Shown here one piece after another: positions 52,257-62,307 of a stretch of 64,000 nucleotides of DNA. The position numbers were made by a program, and so were the translations under genes. The notes beneath the pieces are model-generated. The model ran no database searches. It was not told where the DNA came from and saw only the letters and a program-made list of their open reading frames with translations. Source of the stretch: Methanobrevibacter sp. (GTDB lineage Archaea > Methanobacteriota > Methanobacteria > Methanobacteriales > Methanobacteriaceae); contig JAFRFD010000149.1 of assembly GCA_017434525.1 (NCBI GenBank), positions 1 through 64,000 on the forward strand, written 5' to 3'. Position 1 is the first letter of the stretch; each line of letters opens with the position of its first letter.

Positions 52257-52363
52257 TATTACTCCTCCTTTAATTATACTATTGAATTTGTATTTACTTT
52301 TAAACAATCTTTTCTAATAACTTATTAATAATATAAATTAAAATATTATAATGAGGTGTAATG

Positions 52364-52771
52364 ATGTCAGATATTCAAAAAATAGATGATATATTAACAA
52401 AAGCAGAAGTATTCTACCTTGCAACAGTCGATGGCGAAAAGCCAAAAGTAAGACCATTAGGATTCCATTTACTATTTGACGATAAAATTTACTTTGGTGT
52501 TGGAACCTTTAAAGAAGTCTACAAACAAATGGAAGCCAATCCAAAAGTTGAAGTTGCAGCATGGGATGGAGAACACTTCTTAAGATATTACGGAACTGCA
52601 GACTTAACCAAAAATGAAGCAGTAGTTGAAAAGGCATTTGAACTCATGCCGGAAATAGCTGAAGCATACAAATCTAACGGCTGGGAAATGGGAGTATTTT
52701 TCCTAAACGATGCCACAGCCGAAATTAGAAATATGTTTGCTATTGAAGAATCATATGAATTCAAGTATTAA
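52364..52771 (+). CDS. Pyridoxamine 5'-phosphate oxidase-like flavin protein
   Basis: About 135 residues. Split beta-barrel flavin-binding protein with FYLATVDGEKPKVRPLGFHL (about 17-36) and YFGVGTFKEVYKQM near 44-57, the FMN/F420-contacting regions. Members bind FMN or F420 and reduce small molecules. GAGGTG precedes ATGATG; the second ATG (52364) is preferred. A strong 11-bp terminator overlaps the stop. Divergent from fmdE with a 100-base spacer. Confidence 0.85.
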   Translation: MSDIQKIDDILTKAEVFYLATVDGEKPKVRPLGFHLLFDDKIYFGVGTFKEVYKQMEANPKVEVAAWDGEHFLRYYGTADLTKNEAVVEKAFELMPEIAEAYKSNGWEMGVFFLNDATAEIRNMFAIEESYEFKY

Positions 52772-52800
52772 TGACCATCATTAATACTCAAACTTTTTTT
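52764..52800 (+). terminator. Terminator of the flavin-protein gene
   Basis: A perfect 11-bp stem AGTATTAATGA/TCATTAATACT (52764-52774 with 52778-52788), 3-base loop, then CAAACTTTTTTT. The stop codon TAA (52769-52771) is inside the stem. Confidence 0.75.
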
Positions 52801-54184
52801 AAACATGCTTAATATTTGTATAATCTGATATTTCAGAATTAAATGTACATAAATCATTAATGTTTAAATCATGAACATTATTGTGTCCAGTAATTCTTGC
52901 AAATGTTTTTAACTCTTCGTTTGAAACCCTTAGATAATTTTCAACTCTTTTAGAAGCAACTTCTATTTTTAACCTTTTTCGTAACTCTTCATCTTGAGTT
53001 GCAACACCAACAGGACAATCACCAGTATCACAAATCCTATATTGTTGACATGCTGCTGCAATCATGGCGGCAGTCCCAATAGCTATTGCATCCGCTCCCA
53101 TTGCCAGTGCTTTTGCAAAATCAGAAGATACTCTTAATCCACCGGTTATTGTTAATGAAATATCACTTTCATGTTCATCTAAGAATTTTCTAGCTCTTGC
53201 AAGAGCATAGATTGTTGGAACTGAAGTTGAATCCCTTATTAGTTTTGGACTTGCGCCAGTTGATCCTCCACGACCATCAATGGTTATGAAATCAGGTTCA
53301 GCATATAGAACATGTTCTAAATCATCCTCAATTCTACCAGCTGCAAATTTTAGGCCTATTGGCCTTCCACAAGAACGTTCTCTTAACTCATCCACCAAAC
53401 CTCTTAAATCTTCCTTAGTTTCAATACCTGGAATTGTTGCGGGCGAGTGAATGTTCTCCCCTAAAGGTTTCCCTCTGATTTCAGCAATTTCAGAAGTGAC
53501 TTTTTCAGCTTGAAGTTGACCTCCAAGACCTGGTTTTGTTGCCTGACCTATTTTAATTTCAATTGCGTCTGCATTTTTTAAATTATCCTCTGTTACAGAG
53601 TATTGATTTGGAACATATTCAAAGATGTATTTATATGCATTTTTCATTTCTTCCGGAAGAATTCCCCCTTCACCACTACATTGAGCGGTTTTTACAGCTG
53701 CGCTTCCTTTAGCCAACGCTATTTTAGTTTCTCTTGAAAGGGCACCGAAAGACATGTGAGTGATGTAGATTGGACTTTCAATAATTAACGGTTTTTTGGC
53801 ATTTTTGCCTATAACTGTCTGAGTATTTACATCAACACTTGATTCTAATGGTTGTGGATTTAATTGATTTCCTAAAATTAGTATATCATCCCAATTAGGC
53901 ATTGGCAGTTCCGTATACATTGCAGCAACAATACTTTCACCTGTGATTGCCATCTGATGGATTGAATCCATGGCCCTTATGTCTTTATCGCTTTTTGCAT
54001 ATATTTTATCATAAGACAGGTTAGAGTCTTCTTGAACTGTATTTTCACTAGATTGGGAATTTTCAACCTTAACAAATTTAGATATCGGTTGGCCGCAAAT
54101 CGGACATTTATCTAAATTTTTCAAACGTGTCCCTGTTGCTTCTTCATTGTGAATATGACCGCAAATAGTGCATTTGTATATCAT
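52799..54184 (-). CDS. Glutamate-synthase-type FMN protein with rubredoxin-like N-terminus
   Basis: About 461 residues. The N-terminal rubredoxin-like zinc/iron unit YKCTICGHIHNEE with CPICGQP (about 3-35) is followed by the GltB central FMN-binding TIM barrel (about 70-420): THMSFGALSRETKIALAKGS, SGEGGILPEE, GIGQAT-like KIGQATKPGLGGQL and the Fe-S region CRICDTGDCPVGVATQD. Archaeal glutamate synthases are split into such pieces. The amidotransferase part is absent here, so this alone may use ammonia or another reductant. Confidence 0.85.
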   Translation of the reverse strand: MIYKCTICGHIHNEEATGTRLKNLDKCPICGQPISKFVKVENSQSSENTVQEDSNLSYDKIYAKSDKDIRAMDSIHQMAITGESIVAAMYTELPMPNWDDILILGNQLNPQPLESSVDVNTQTVIGKNAKKPLIIESPIYITHMSFGALSRETKIALAKGSAAVKTAQCSGEGGILPEEMKNAYKYIFEYVPNQYSVTEDNLKNADAIEIKIGQATKPGLGGQLQAEKVTSEIAEIRGKPLGENIHSPATIPGIETKEDLRGLVDELRERSCGRPIGLKFAAGRIEDDLEHVLYAEPDFITIDGRGGSTGASPKLIRDSTSVPTIYALARARKFLDEHESDISLTITGGLRVSSDFAKALAMGADAIAIGTAAMIAAACQQYRICDTGDCPVGVATQDEELRKRLKIEVASKRVENYLRVSNEELKTFARITGHNNVHDLNINDLCTFNSEISDYTNIKHV

Positions 54185-54230
54185 GATAACCATCCCATAG
54201 GGTTATAAAGTAACGGCATGATATATATAG

Positions 54231-54953
54231 TTATTCATTGCAAATTTCATTGACAATTGCCAATGCATTAAGAGTTCTTGGAAAACCAATATACGGCATT
54301 ATTACTGTTATTGCAGATATCAATTTTTCCTTTTCATTTCCAACAGCCAAATTACCTTGAGTATGGCCCCTAAGTTGATTTTCACATCCTCCAAGAGATG
54401 CAATGAAAACGAATGTTATTAGTTCTCTTTGCTGGTCATTCAATCCATCGCGTGTGTAGAAATCCCCAAAACAAAATCCTTCTAAGAACCTATTGAAATG
54501 CTGTTGGTCTTCAGGAGTGTTATCATTCATCATCTGAATCATTTCAGCTCCAAAATATCTTTCCTGAAGTTCACGGCCTTTTTCATGTCTATTTTCGGAA
54601 TTTGTATTTGATCTATTCTCTAAAGGCATTTTGATTCCTTTTTTCTCGAATACCTTAATTACCACTCCAAAAAAGTTGTGCGCACGGCCAAATCCAACAT
54701 AAGGAACTGACTGATATAACAATTCCTTTACTTCCTCCGGAGTGATATCCATGTCCAAAGCTGACATCAAAATCTTTTTAAAAGCTTTAGGGGATTGGCA
54801 TGCAATTAAACTAGCTAAAGTGACTAAAATGGATTCTTTTTCCGCGAGTGTTGAATATTCAAATACTTCCCCATATGCAAAATTCTTGAATATTTCATGA
54901 AATTCAGGGTCATTTTTTTCAATTCTTCCAAAATTATCGAAAAGTTCATTCAT
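54231..54953 (-). CDS. Carboxymuconolactone decarboxylase (AhpD-like) family protein
   Basis: 240 residues. Two CMD/AhpD-like all-helical units (about 25-110 and 140-238). The second includes LITFVFIASLGGCENQLRGHTQGNLAVG, where AhpD-type enzymes carry Cys-x2-Cys and His; here only one Cys (about 195) and His remain, so a thiol peroxidase role is uncertain. The first unit shows ESILVTLASLIACQSPKAF. Convergent with no partner; alone before the symporter operon. Confidence 0.75.
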   Translation of the reverse strand: MNELFDNFGRIEKNDPEFHEIFKNFAYGEVFEYSTLAEKESILVTLASLIACQSPKAFKKILMSALDMDITPEEVKELLYQSVPYVGFGRAHNFFGVVIKVFEKKGIKMPLENRSNTNSENRHEKGRELQERYFGAEMIQMMNDNTPEDQQHFNRFLEGFCFGDFYTRDGLNDQQRELITFVFIASLGGCENQLRGHTQGNLAVGNEKEKLISAITVIMPYIGFPRTLNALAIVNEICNE

Positions 54954-54989
54954 GAAAATAAATCTATAAAATAAGTTATAAAAAATTTG

Positions 54990-55027
54990 TCAAAAAAATA
55001 AGAAAAGAAGAAAGAAAATCTTTCTTC
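54990..55027 (-). terminator. Terminator of the symporter operon
   Basis: A perfect 8-bp stem GAAGAAAG/CTTTCTTC (55007-55014 with 55020-55027) is followed on the minus strand by a T-rich run. Confidence 0.65.
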
Positions 55028-55034
55028 CACAGAG

Positions 55035-55148
55035 CTAATCTCCTTTATTCCAGTTTACAATACCATAAACAATACATAAAAGTGTTGATAATATGATTCC
55101 AAGATATACTCCCCAAATCCATGGGTCTTCAATTCCTAAAATTGCCAT
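55035..55148 (-). CDS. Symporter small accessory protein
   Basis: 37 residues (MAILGIEDPWIWGVYLGIIL ... GIVNWNKGD) with one membrane helix. Its ATG overlaps the symporter stop codon (TAATG), so translation is coupled. Tiny proteins of this kind next to sodium:solute symporters are a recognised family that probably stabilises the transporter. Too short to be found by length alone; the coupling, clear helix and Trp-rich flank support it. Confidence 0.8.
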   Translation of the reverse strand: MAILGIEDPWIWGVYLGIILSTLLCIVYGIVNWNKGD

Positions 55149-56758
55149 TATGCATCACTTCCTTTTGTATCTATGTTTGAAAATGCTTTATCAATAACAT
55201 CTTCTGCTGGAGGTTTGGTAAGCAGGCTTACAACAATTGTAAGTATTGCTGAGACCGGAACTGCTATCAACATTACGTCAATGAAAGGCCATGGTGCATT
55301 TGGTAATAAAGTTTCAACACCACATATGAATTTACAGATTCCAAGACCCACTGCAGTTTTCTTGAATACGAATATCATCCAGAATAAACTTACCAATGTT
55401 CCTGAAACGATTCCTGCAATAGCTCCTAGTCTTGTAATTCCTTTCCAGTAAAGCGCTCCTAAGAACACTGGCAAGAATGCTGCTGCACATATTTCAAAGA
55501 ACAGACTTGTTCCGAGTGCAACTACACTTCCCGGAAGTGAATATGCCATTATTAATGCCAGAATAATAGCTATTAAAATACCAACTCTTGAAATGCTTAC
55601 TTGGTCGAGTTTCTGTTTGGATTTATCTCTTATTGTACCATAGATATCCACACCGAATGCTGTACCTTGTGTATGGAGTTGTGAGGATATTGTTGACATT
55701 GCTGCAGCAATCAGGGAAAGTAAGAAGATGTATACAAACCATTCAGGCAGTGCCATTGTAATAAATGTTGGAATAACCTTATCGATGTTTCCTCCAACGA
55801 CATCCACTGCAATCTTGCCCAGTTTATCATAGAAGTATACATTTGAAAGTGATCCTACGATATATGCAGTTGTTGGCATGATTGCAATGAAAATACCTCC
55901 AATTAAAACAGACCTGTTCAATTCCTTATCTGATTTAACTGTCATGAACCTTACAATCAATGAAGGTTGTGCGAGTACTCCAATACCTACACCAATTAAT
56001 GTTGAAGACACAAGTGACCACCAGAACGGTGTTCCGAACTCTGGGAATGCCGTCCATCCTGTTCCTCCCGTTGCAAGAGCCTCGGCAGGATATAGATTGA
56101 CCATATTGGTCAATGCTGTGTTTGCAGTGTCGACTCCACCAAGCAACCAATATACGAAAACAAGCAAGAACACCATTGCAACAACCATGATGGTTCCTTG
56201 AAGTGCGTCTGTATACATTACACCACGAATTCCACCGAACAATACATAGAATGTGATAATAATTGATAAAATTAAAAGTGCGATACTGAAATCAATCAAT
56301 AATGATGATTCCAAAAATCTTGCAGCACCAATCAATACTACTGCTGCATAAAGAGGCATTGCACAGAAGATTATTAGTCCTGAGAAATAATGGACGAATT
56401 TAGAGTCAAAACGTTTGCCCAAAAACTCAGGGAAAGTCAAAGATTCCAAAGCATGCCCCATTCTACGGGTTCTTTTTCCTAAAAATACAAATGCGATGAA
56501 TACACCAATGATAATGTTTAAGAATGCTAACCATAAAACACTCATACCATATTGGCTTGCAACTCCTCCAAAACCAACGATAGCCGCTGTCGAAATAAAC
56601 GTAGCCCCATAACTCATTGCCATGATGAATGGGTGAGTATCCTTACCGGCAATCATAAAGTCTTCAGAGGAATTAGTTTTTTTGTATGCGTAATAACCTA
56701 CAAAAACAAGTGCAAATATGTAGATTATAAAAACAATTGCTAAAATCATTACGTTCAT
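55148..56758 (-). CDS. Sodium:solute symporter (SSS family)
   Basis: 536 residues, about thirteen membrane helices, LeuT-like fold. AMSYGATFISTAAIVGFGG (about 48-66), the GGIRGVMYTDALQGTIM signature (about 176-192) and the sodium-site helix LIAAAMSTISSQLHTQG (about 351-367) are conserved. The substrate may be a monocarboxylate, proline or pantothenate; the sequence does not settle this. Starts at ATG 56758 and overlaps its small partner. Confidence 0.92.
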   Translation of the reverse strand: MNVMILAIVFIIYIFALVFVGYYAYKKTNSSEDFMIAGKDTHPFIMAMSYGATFISTAAIVGFGGVASQYGMSVLWLAFLNIIIGVFIAFVFLGKRTRRMGHALESLTFPEFLGKRFDSKFVHYFSGLIIFCAMPLYAAVVLIGAARFLESSLLIDFSIALLILSIIITFYVLFGGIRGVMYTDALQGTIMVVAMVFLLVFVYWLLGGVDTANTALTNMVNLYPAEALATGGTGWTAFPEFGTPFWWSLVSSTLIGVGIGVLAQPSLIVRFMTVKSDKELNRSVLIGGIFIAIMPTTAYIVGSLSNVYFYDKLGKIAVDVVGGNIDKVIPTFITMALPEWFVYIFLLSLIAAAMSTISSQLHTQGTAFGVDIYGTIRDKSKQKLDQVSISRVGILIAIILALIMAYSLPGSVVALGTSLFFEICAAAFLPVFLGALYWKGITRLGAIAGIVSGTLVSLFWMIFVFKKTAVGLGICKFICGVETLLPNAPWPFIDVMLIAVPVSAILTIVVSLLTKPPAEDVIDKAFSNIDTKGSDA

Positions 56759-56869
56759 AATTAATTACCTCTAAAAAAATATTAACAGATTAATATTACA
56801 TTAATATTTTTTATTTAGGAATATATTTAAATATTACTATTATATACATTAATGTACTTTTTTGTACAT

Positions 56870-57664
56870 TCACATTATTTTAAAAGAAACTCCATTAATC
56901 CTGCCGCAGCAGACCCCATTTTCCTCATAACTCCTCAATAGAGAAATTGCATCATCAACAGGGATTTCCACCTCTTCATTCAAATGAACATTAACGCCTA
57001 ATTTTTTACTTAATTCATCATAAACAACAGATTTTAGCATCTTAATCGAATCATCACCAAAATCACCATTCAAATTATCCACAATCACAAGACAATCGTC
57101 AAATTTAGATATGAACAATTTAAGCAAAAATACATATATTACTTCAATCCCCTGGTTGTCAACGATACCCCAAAGCCTATCTGCACAACTATCAATCATT
57201 TCATCATCATCCAAATCAATTCCGATTATTGATTTTTCACGGATTGCCTCCTCAAAGCAATCATCTATTTCCAAAGCCCTGTCGCAAAATTTTAAGGCAT
57301 TGGCATAATCACCCAGGAGCCTGTAAAACTGGGACACGGCAAGCAACATCCTTTTATTATCTGGAGAAATGACCCTTTCAAAAGTTTTTAATGCATTGAA
57401 AGCTTCCTTGTCTTCATCCAATGCAATATGACATCTAATTTTCTCATAAAGTAGCAATTCATCTTCAGGATCTTCGCCCAACAAGGATTCAATTAAAAAC
57501 AATGCCTCATCATACCTTTTCAGTTCCATCAAGCAGGTAATCTTGAAAATCAAGACATACATATAATCCTCATCATCCTCACCAACCCCATCAAAATATT
57601 CTAATGCTCCTTCATAATTTTCATCATTAAACTCAACTCTACCTTTTTTAATTTTAGAATTCAT
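56870..57664 (-). CDS. TPR-repeat protein
   Basis: About 264 residues. Tetratricopeptide repeats (about 3-150): KIKKGRVEFNDENYEGALEY, LMELKRYDEALFLIESLLGE, and LLGDYANALKFCDRALEIDD. The C-terminal part (about 150-264) is acidic and unassigned. Protein-protein scaffold. ATG at 57664 with GGTGATAACT before it. Many such TPR genes exist in Methanobrevibacter. Divergent from paaK across a 230-base AT-rich spacer that contains a CAATATT/AATATTG inverted repeat (57764-57785). Confidence 0.75.
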   Translation of the reverse strand: MNSKIKKGRVEFNDENYEGALEYFDGVGEDDEDYMYVLIFKITCLMELKRYDEALFLIESLLGEDPEDELLLYEKIRCHIALDEDKEAFNALKTFERVISPDNKRMLLAVSQFYRLLGDYANALKFCDRALEIDDCFEEAIREKSIIGIDLDDDEMIDSCADRLWGIVDNQGIEVIYVFLLKLFISKFDDCLVIVDNLNGDFGDDSIKMLKSVVYDELSKKLGVNVHLNEEVEIPVDDAISLLRSYEENGVCCGRINGVSFKIM

Positions 57665-57893
57665 AGTTATCACCAAGTAAAAATATAATCTAAAGACTAT
57701 AAATACTTTATTTAAAAAATAAAGTGAAAATTTATATTTATTTGTAAAAAAACAAGCCTAAAACAATATTGAATTTAAAATATTGACAATGAATCAAAAT
57801 GATGATTGAAAAATTAAACAATATAACAAAGTTTTATATTAAGGAAGGCATATAATTAAAAATGTTATAATAAATCATTAAAATAGGGATACC

Positions 57894-59195
57894 ATGTTTT
57901 GGAATGAAAAAGCAGAATGTATGGAAAAAAAAGAAAAAGAAAAGATACAACTAGAAAGACTGCAAAAAACTGTGAAACTCGCATATGAAAATGTGGAGTT
58001 TTACAAAAAACGATTTGATGAAATCGGTTTAAAACCGGAAGACATCAAAACTTTAGAAGACATTGAAAAAATTCCATTTACAACCAAAAGCGATTTAAGG
58101 GAAGCCTATCCATTAGGATTGCTTGCAGTTCCTCGTGAAGAAATCGTGGAAGTTCACGCATCTTCAGGAACAACCGGAAAACCAACTGTTACTGCATATA
58201 CCCAAAACGATTTGGACATTTGGGGAGAATGTATTGCACGTGGCCTTAAAATGGCAGGTGCTGAAAAAGAATACATCATTCAAAATGCTTATGGATATGG
58301 ACTGTTTACTGGAGGATTTGGTATCCACCACGGCGGAAATAAAATGGGAGCAATCACAATTCCGATTTCAGCAGGAAACACTCAAAGGCAACTTGACACA
58401 ATGGTAGATTTCCAAAGTGACATCTTAACATGCACCCCTTCCTATGCAATGTATCTTGGAGAATCAAGAGAAAAAGCAGGAATTTCATTAGAAGACATTA
58501 ATCTAAAAGCTGGAATTCATGGAGCTGAAATGTGGACAGATGAGATGAGAAAAAGAATTGAAGCATCATTAGGAATCAAAACATTCAACATCTACGGTTT
58601 AACTGAAGTTATGGGCCCAGGTGTTGCTCAAGAATGTGAATACCAAAACGGAATGCACATCCAAGATGACCAATTCTATCCCGAGCTAATCAATCCCGAA
58701 ACTGGTGAAACCCTAGACTACGGTGAAAAAGGAGAACTTGTATTGACTTCCCTTACTAAAACCGGAATGCCTATTTTAAGATTTAGAACAAAAGACTTGA
58801 CTTCACTAATAGCTGAAAAATGTGAATGCGGAAGAACTACCGTAAGAATGACCAGAATCACAGGCAGAAGCGACGATATGCTAAAAATCAAAGGAGTCAT
58901 GGTGTTCCCATCACAAATTGAAAAAGCATTGCTTAAAATTGAGGGCATCAGCCCTAACTACATGATCCATGTAACAAGGCCGGACATTTTAGATGAAGTC
59001 GAAGTTAAAGTAGAAGCATCAAAAGAGTTATTCTTCGATGAAATGAAAGAAATGGAAAGAGTGGAAAAACAAATTCAGGCATCAATAAGATCTGAAACTG
59101 GACTTAGAGTTGATGTTACAATTTGTGAACCTGAAACACTTCCAAGAAGTGAAGGTAAAGCTGTTCGTGTAATTGATGAAAGGAATTTTGACTAG
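57894..59195 (+). CDS. paaK: Phenylacetate-CoA ligase family protein
   Basis: 433 residues. Adenylate-forming PaaK family: P-loop [19 protein letters not shown] (about 84-102), [17 protein letters not shown] (about 237-253) and [17 protein letters not shown] (about 322-338). Activates aryl-acetic acids to aryl-acetyl-CoA. In methanogens, with IorAB, this lets aryl acids be converted to aryl pyruvates and aromatic amino acids. Followed by an ACT-domain protein at 9 bases. iorBA lie about 4 kb away in this window. Confidence 0.92.
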   Translation: MFWNEKAECMEKKEKEKIQLERLQKTVKLAYENVEFYKKRFDEIGLKPEDIKTLEDIEKIPFTTKSDLREAYPLGLLAVPREEIVEVHASSGTTGKPTVTAYTQNDLDIWGECIARGLKMAGAEKEYIIQNAYGYGLFTGGFGIHHGGNKMGAITIPISAGNTQRQLDTMVDFQSDILTCTPSYAMYLGESREKAGISLEDINLKAGIHGAEMWTDEMRKRIEASLGIKTFNIYGLTEVMGPGVAQECEYQNGMHIQDDQFYPELINPETGETLDYGEKGELVLTSLTKTGMPILRFRTKDLTSLIAEKCECGRTTVRMTRITGRSDDMLKIKGVMVFPSQIEKALLKIEGISPNYMIHVTRPDILDEVEVKVEASKELFFDEMKEMERVEKQIQASIRSETGLRVDVTICEPETLPRSEGKAVRVIDERNFD

Positions 59196-59203
59196 GTGAT
59201 AAT

Positions 59204-59635
59204 ATGGCAGTAAAACAAATATCAATTTTCGTAGAAAACAAAGAAGGAAGAATTAAAAAGGCTATTGATACCTTGGGTAAATCAAACATTAACATCCGCG
59301 CACTTTCAATAGCTGACACAACAAAATACGGAATTTTAAGATTGATTGTTTCAGACAATGAAAAAGCAATTGAAGCTCTTGAAAAAGACGGTTTTATTGT
59401 AAAAGAAAACGAAGTTATCATCTTGGCCGTTCCTGATGAACCTAATGGATTAAACTCCACTTTAGCAGTATTTGATGAAAAAGGCATCAATTTAGAATAC
59501 CTTTATGCATTCGTAAGCAGCAAAACTGATGAAGCTATTGTGGTTATGAGATTAGAAAACATGGAAAAGGCCATTGATGCTTTAAAAGAAAGCAATGTCA
59601 AAATACTAGATTCAGACGATATTAAAGATTTATAG
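59204..59635 (+). CDS. ACT-domain protein (PaaK-associated)
   Basis: 143 residues with two ACT units (about 4-65 and 70-140): ISIFVENKEGRIKKAIDTLG and LAVFDEKGINLEYLYAFVSS. ACT pairs sense amino acids; this type is commonly encoded next to paaK in methanogens and clostridia and probably senses aromatic amino acids. GGTGATAAT precedes the ATG. A 9-bp terminator hairpin overlaps its stop codon. Confidence 0.88.
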   Translation: MAVKQISIFVENKEGRIKKAIDTLGKSNINIRALSIADTTKYGILRLIVSDNEKAIEALEKDGFIVKENEVIILAVPDEPNGLNSTLAVFDEKGINLEYLYAFVSSKTDEAIVVMRLENMEKAIDALKESNVKILDSDDIKDL

Positions 59636-59656
59636 AAAAGATTAACCTCTTTTCTA
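59633..59656 (+). terminator. Hairpin at the end of the paaK-ACT operon
   Basis: A perfect 9-bp stem TAGAAAAGA/TCTTTTCTA (59633-59641 with 59648-59656); its first bases are the stop codon TAG. No long T-run follows, only TTACTTTTAA. Confidence 0.5.
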
Positions 59657-59798
59657 CAAATTACTTTTAAATTTAAGCCAAAAAAACGCAACACATCACC
59701 CAATTAAATCATACATATTAATGCGGATTATATGGATTAATTATATGCAAATTTGAGCAAATATGTATATTAATAATGAGTTAATATAAATTATTAAT

Positions 59799-61244
59799 AT
59801 GTCTATGGAAATTCATAATCAGCATTTGAAGAACTTATCAAATAAACTGAGCTATAAAGATTTGATTATATTTTTAATACCATTTACAGTATTCATGGTT
59901 TATCTGTATATTTTTAATCCGGGAATTTTAAGGCCCGATACATTCAACCAGTTTCATCAAATAGCAACATCAACATTTGGAAATTGGCATCCTTTTTTCC
60001 ATACATTTATTGATATGGTATGCCTGAATGTTTATCCTAATCCAAAATCAATTGCAATATTGCAAATCGTAACATTCTCAGCAATATGGGCTGCAATATG
60101 TAATTATTTCAGAAACGATGATGAAAAAAAGGATTTTGATAAAATATTCATTATACAGGTAATATTTACTGCAGTCATTTCTTTAATTCCTATAAATGCC
60201 ATCTATTCCATAACCATATTGAAAGACATTTTGTTTAGTTATTTCCTGTTATTGAGCTGCTTTTTAATTAAAGTATTGCTTGATAAAAAAGAAAATGCAA
60301 GTTATTTGCTTATAACTATTTTATCTTTATCAATGGCATTTGTAGCGCAAATAAGACCAAACGGACTATATCTTATCTTAGTGCTTCTGGTTTGCTTGTT
60401 TGTGTATTTATATAAAACAACTAAAATAAAAAAACTGTATGTCTTAGTTCCAGTATTGACCATAATCTTTATTTTACTGATAGCTTCCTTAAACATCATA
60501 TATGATGTAGAAAATGACCAAAACGATGCGATATATACCAAGATAACACACATGCTAGCTGATTATGATTTGAATCTTGACTTGAATGATGATGATAGGG
60601 ATAAAATCCATGAACTTGTCAGCGAAAAAAAAATTAAAAAGCATTATAATCGGATAATTTCGGATCCAATCAGAGATGCGGGCAATAGAAGCGTATACAA
60701 TAGCGACAAATCCACTTACATTAGTTTAGCTATTAAATATTCCATAAAAAATCCTGGATATTTCATAGGTTATGTCTTTGGTTCTTCCCCAATGGTGTGG
60801 AAAGTCGTCAGAGATTGGAGCAAATTACCATATAAAACAGATATAGAAAAATCAAAACATGATTACTATTCCACTAAAAATTTAACTCCAATAGCCAGTT
60901 ATGAAGACGTGTCCATAAAAAATAAAGGAACCGAACCGTATGAACAGCTTAATTCCTTTGTGCTTGATGTTGGAAAAAATAAGTTAACAGACACATTATT
61001 TGACAGTCCTGCATTGTACATGTATTTGTCATTCATACTGCTTGGAGCAATATATCTTTTAACAAAGTCAAAAGAAATCTTTATTGTTTATCTGCCAAAC
61101 CTGTTAAATATACTAATTATTTTCGCTTCGACACCTATTCAAGATGTCAGATATCTATATCCTAATCTATTGGTATTTTATTTCCTGATAATAATGTTAC
61201 TGCCAATCTTAGCAAAACGAAAATTGGAAACAAAACAGGTTTGA
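59799..61244 (+). CDS. DUF6020-like polytopic membrane protein
   Basis: 481 residues with about ten membrane helices and an internal outer loop (about 240-380). GILRPDTFNQFHQIATSTFG followed by NWHPFFHTFI (about 44-74) fits the DUF6020/glycosyltransferase-like family where a Trp-His-Pro motif follows the first long loop; the QIRPNGLYLIL helix (about 183-193) is typical of GT-C type enzymes. It may be a polyprenyl-dependent glycosyltransferase of cell-surface glycan synthesis. Followed by GT2 and GtrA genes in one direction. Confidence 0.65.
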   Translation: MSMEIHNQHLKNLSNKLSYKDLIIFLIPFTVFMVYLYIFNPGILRPDTFNQFHQIATSTFGNWHPFFHTFIDMVCLNVYPNPKSIAILQIVTFSAIWAAICNYFRNDDEKKDFDKIFIIQVIFTAVISLIPINAIYSITILKDILFSYFLLLSCFLIKVLLDKKENASYLLITILSLSMAFVAQIRPNGLYLILVLLVCLFVYLYKTTKIKKLYVLVPVLTIIFILLIASLNIIYDVENDQNDAIYTKITHMLADYDLNLDLNDDDRDKIHELVSEKKIKKHYNRIISDPIRDAGNRSVYNSDKSTYISLAIKYSIKNPGYFIGYVFGSSPMVWKVVRDWSKLPYKTDIEKSKHDYYSTKNLTPIASYEDVSIKNKGTEPYEQLNSFVLDVGKNKLTDTLFDSPALYMYLSFILLGAIYLLTKSKEIFIVYLPNLLNILIIFASTPIQDVRYLYPNLLVFYFLIIMLLPILAKRKLETKQV

Positions 61245-61376
61245 TTCAAGACAACTAATTTCAAACCACCTCATAAAAAATATATCCTAAAACATAGAAA
61301 TGAAAACATATACTCTTATGATTGAAATAAAGCTAAAAAAGGTAACTAAATGATAATGAAATAAGAAGGTCGCATT

Positions 61377-62303
61377 ATGAAAACTGCAATTTTAATTCCA
61401 TGTTATAACGAGGCAAAAACCATTGAAAAAGTGGTAACCGATTTTAAAAAAGCAATGCCCCATGCAGATATTTATGTTTATGACAATAACTCCACAGATA
61501 ATACTGACAAAATAGCAAAAGATGCTGGAGCGATTGTTAAATACGAATATCAGCAAGGAAAAGGTAATGTTGTAAGATCAATGTTTCGTGAAATCAAAGC
61601 GGACTGCTATATCATGGTTGATGGGGATGACACATATCCTGCAGAACCTGCAAAAGAATTCGAAAAATTAATCTTGAACGGCGAAGCTGACATGGTAATT
61701 GGAGATAGACTTTCATCAACTTATTTTGAAGAAAATGACAGGCCTTTTCACAATACTGGAAATAGAATGGTTCGTAAATTCATAAATATGTTTTTTAAAA
61801 GTGATTTGAACGACATTATGACCGGAATGAGGGCATTTAGTTATAATTTTGTTAAATCTTTTCCGATTCAATCAAAAGAGTTTGAAATTGAAACTGAAAT
61901 GAGCGTATTTGCACTTATAAACAACTTCAAAATTAAAGAAATTCCTGTCGAGTATAGGGACCGTATTGAAGGCAGCGAATCAAAACTCAACACATACCGC
62001 GATGGCTATAAAGTCATCATGATGATTGTTGCTTTAATCCGTGACGAAAAGCCATTACTTTTCTTTTCTATAATATCATTAATCCTTTTAATAATTGCGG
62101 GAATCTACTTTTTCCCAATTTTATTTAAATATTTTTCAACAGGTTACGTTTTGAAAATACCAACATTGATAGTGATTTCAACTGTGGTTATTGTAGCATG
62201 CATAATATTCTTTGTAGGAGTAATCTTGCACGTGTTAAAAAAACAACATTCAGAGAATCTGGAACACCACTTGATTTTACTAAATGAATTAAAAAAAGAG
62301 TGA
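61377..62303 (+). CDS. Glycosyltransferase family 2 with C-terminal membrane helices
   Basis: 308 residues. GT-A fold: AILIPCYNEAKTIEKVVTDF (about 3-22), metal-binding VDGDDTYPAEP (about 81-91), DIMTGMRAFSYNFVKSFPI (about 143-161) and FEIETEM near 168. Two C-terminal helices (about 225-285). It resembles dolichol-phosphate mannose/glucose synthases, which charge a lipid carrier at the membrane. The TTG-initiated GtrA gene follows after only four bases. Confidence 0.88.
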   Translation: MKTAILIPCYNEAKTIEKVVTDFKKAMPHADIYVYDNNSTDNTDKIAKDAGAIVKYEYQQGKGNVVRSMFREIKADCYIMVDGDDTYPAEPAKEFEKLILNGEADMVIGDRLSSTYFEENDRPFHNTGNRMVRKFINMFFKSDLNDIMTGMRAFSYNFVKSFPIQSKEFEIETEMSVFALINNFKIKEIPVEYRDRIEGSESKLNTYRDGYKVIMMIVALIRDEKPLLFFSIISLILLIIAGIYFFPILFKYFSTGYVLKIPTLIVISTVVIVACIIFFVGVILHVLKKQHSENLEHHLILLNELKKE

Positions 62304-62307
62304 TAAG

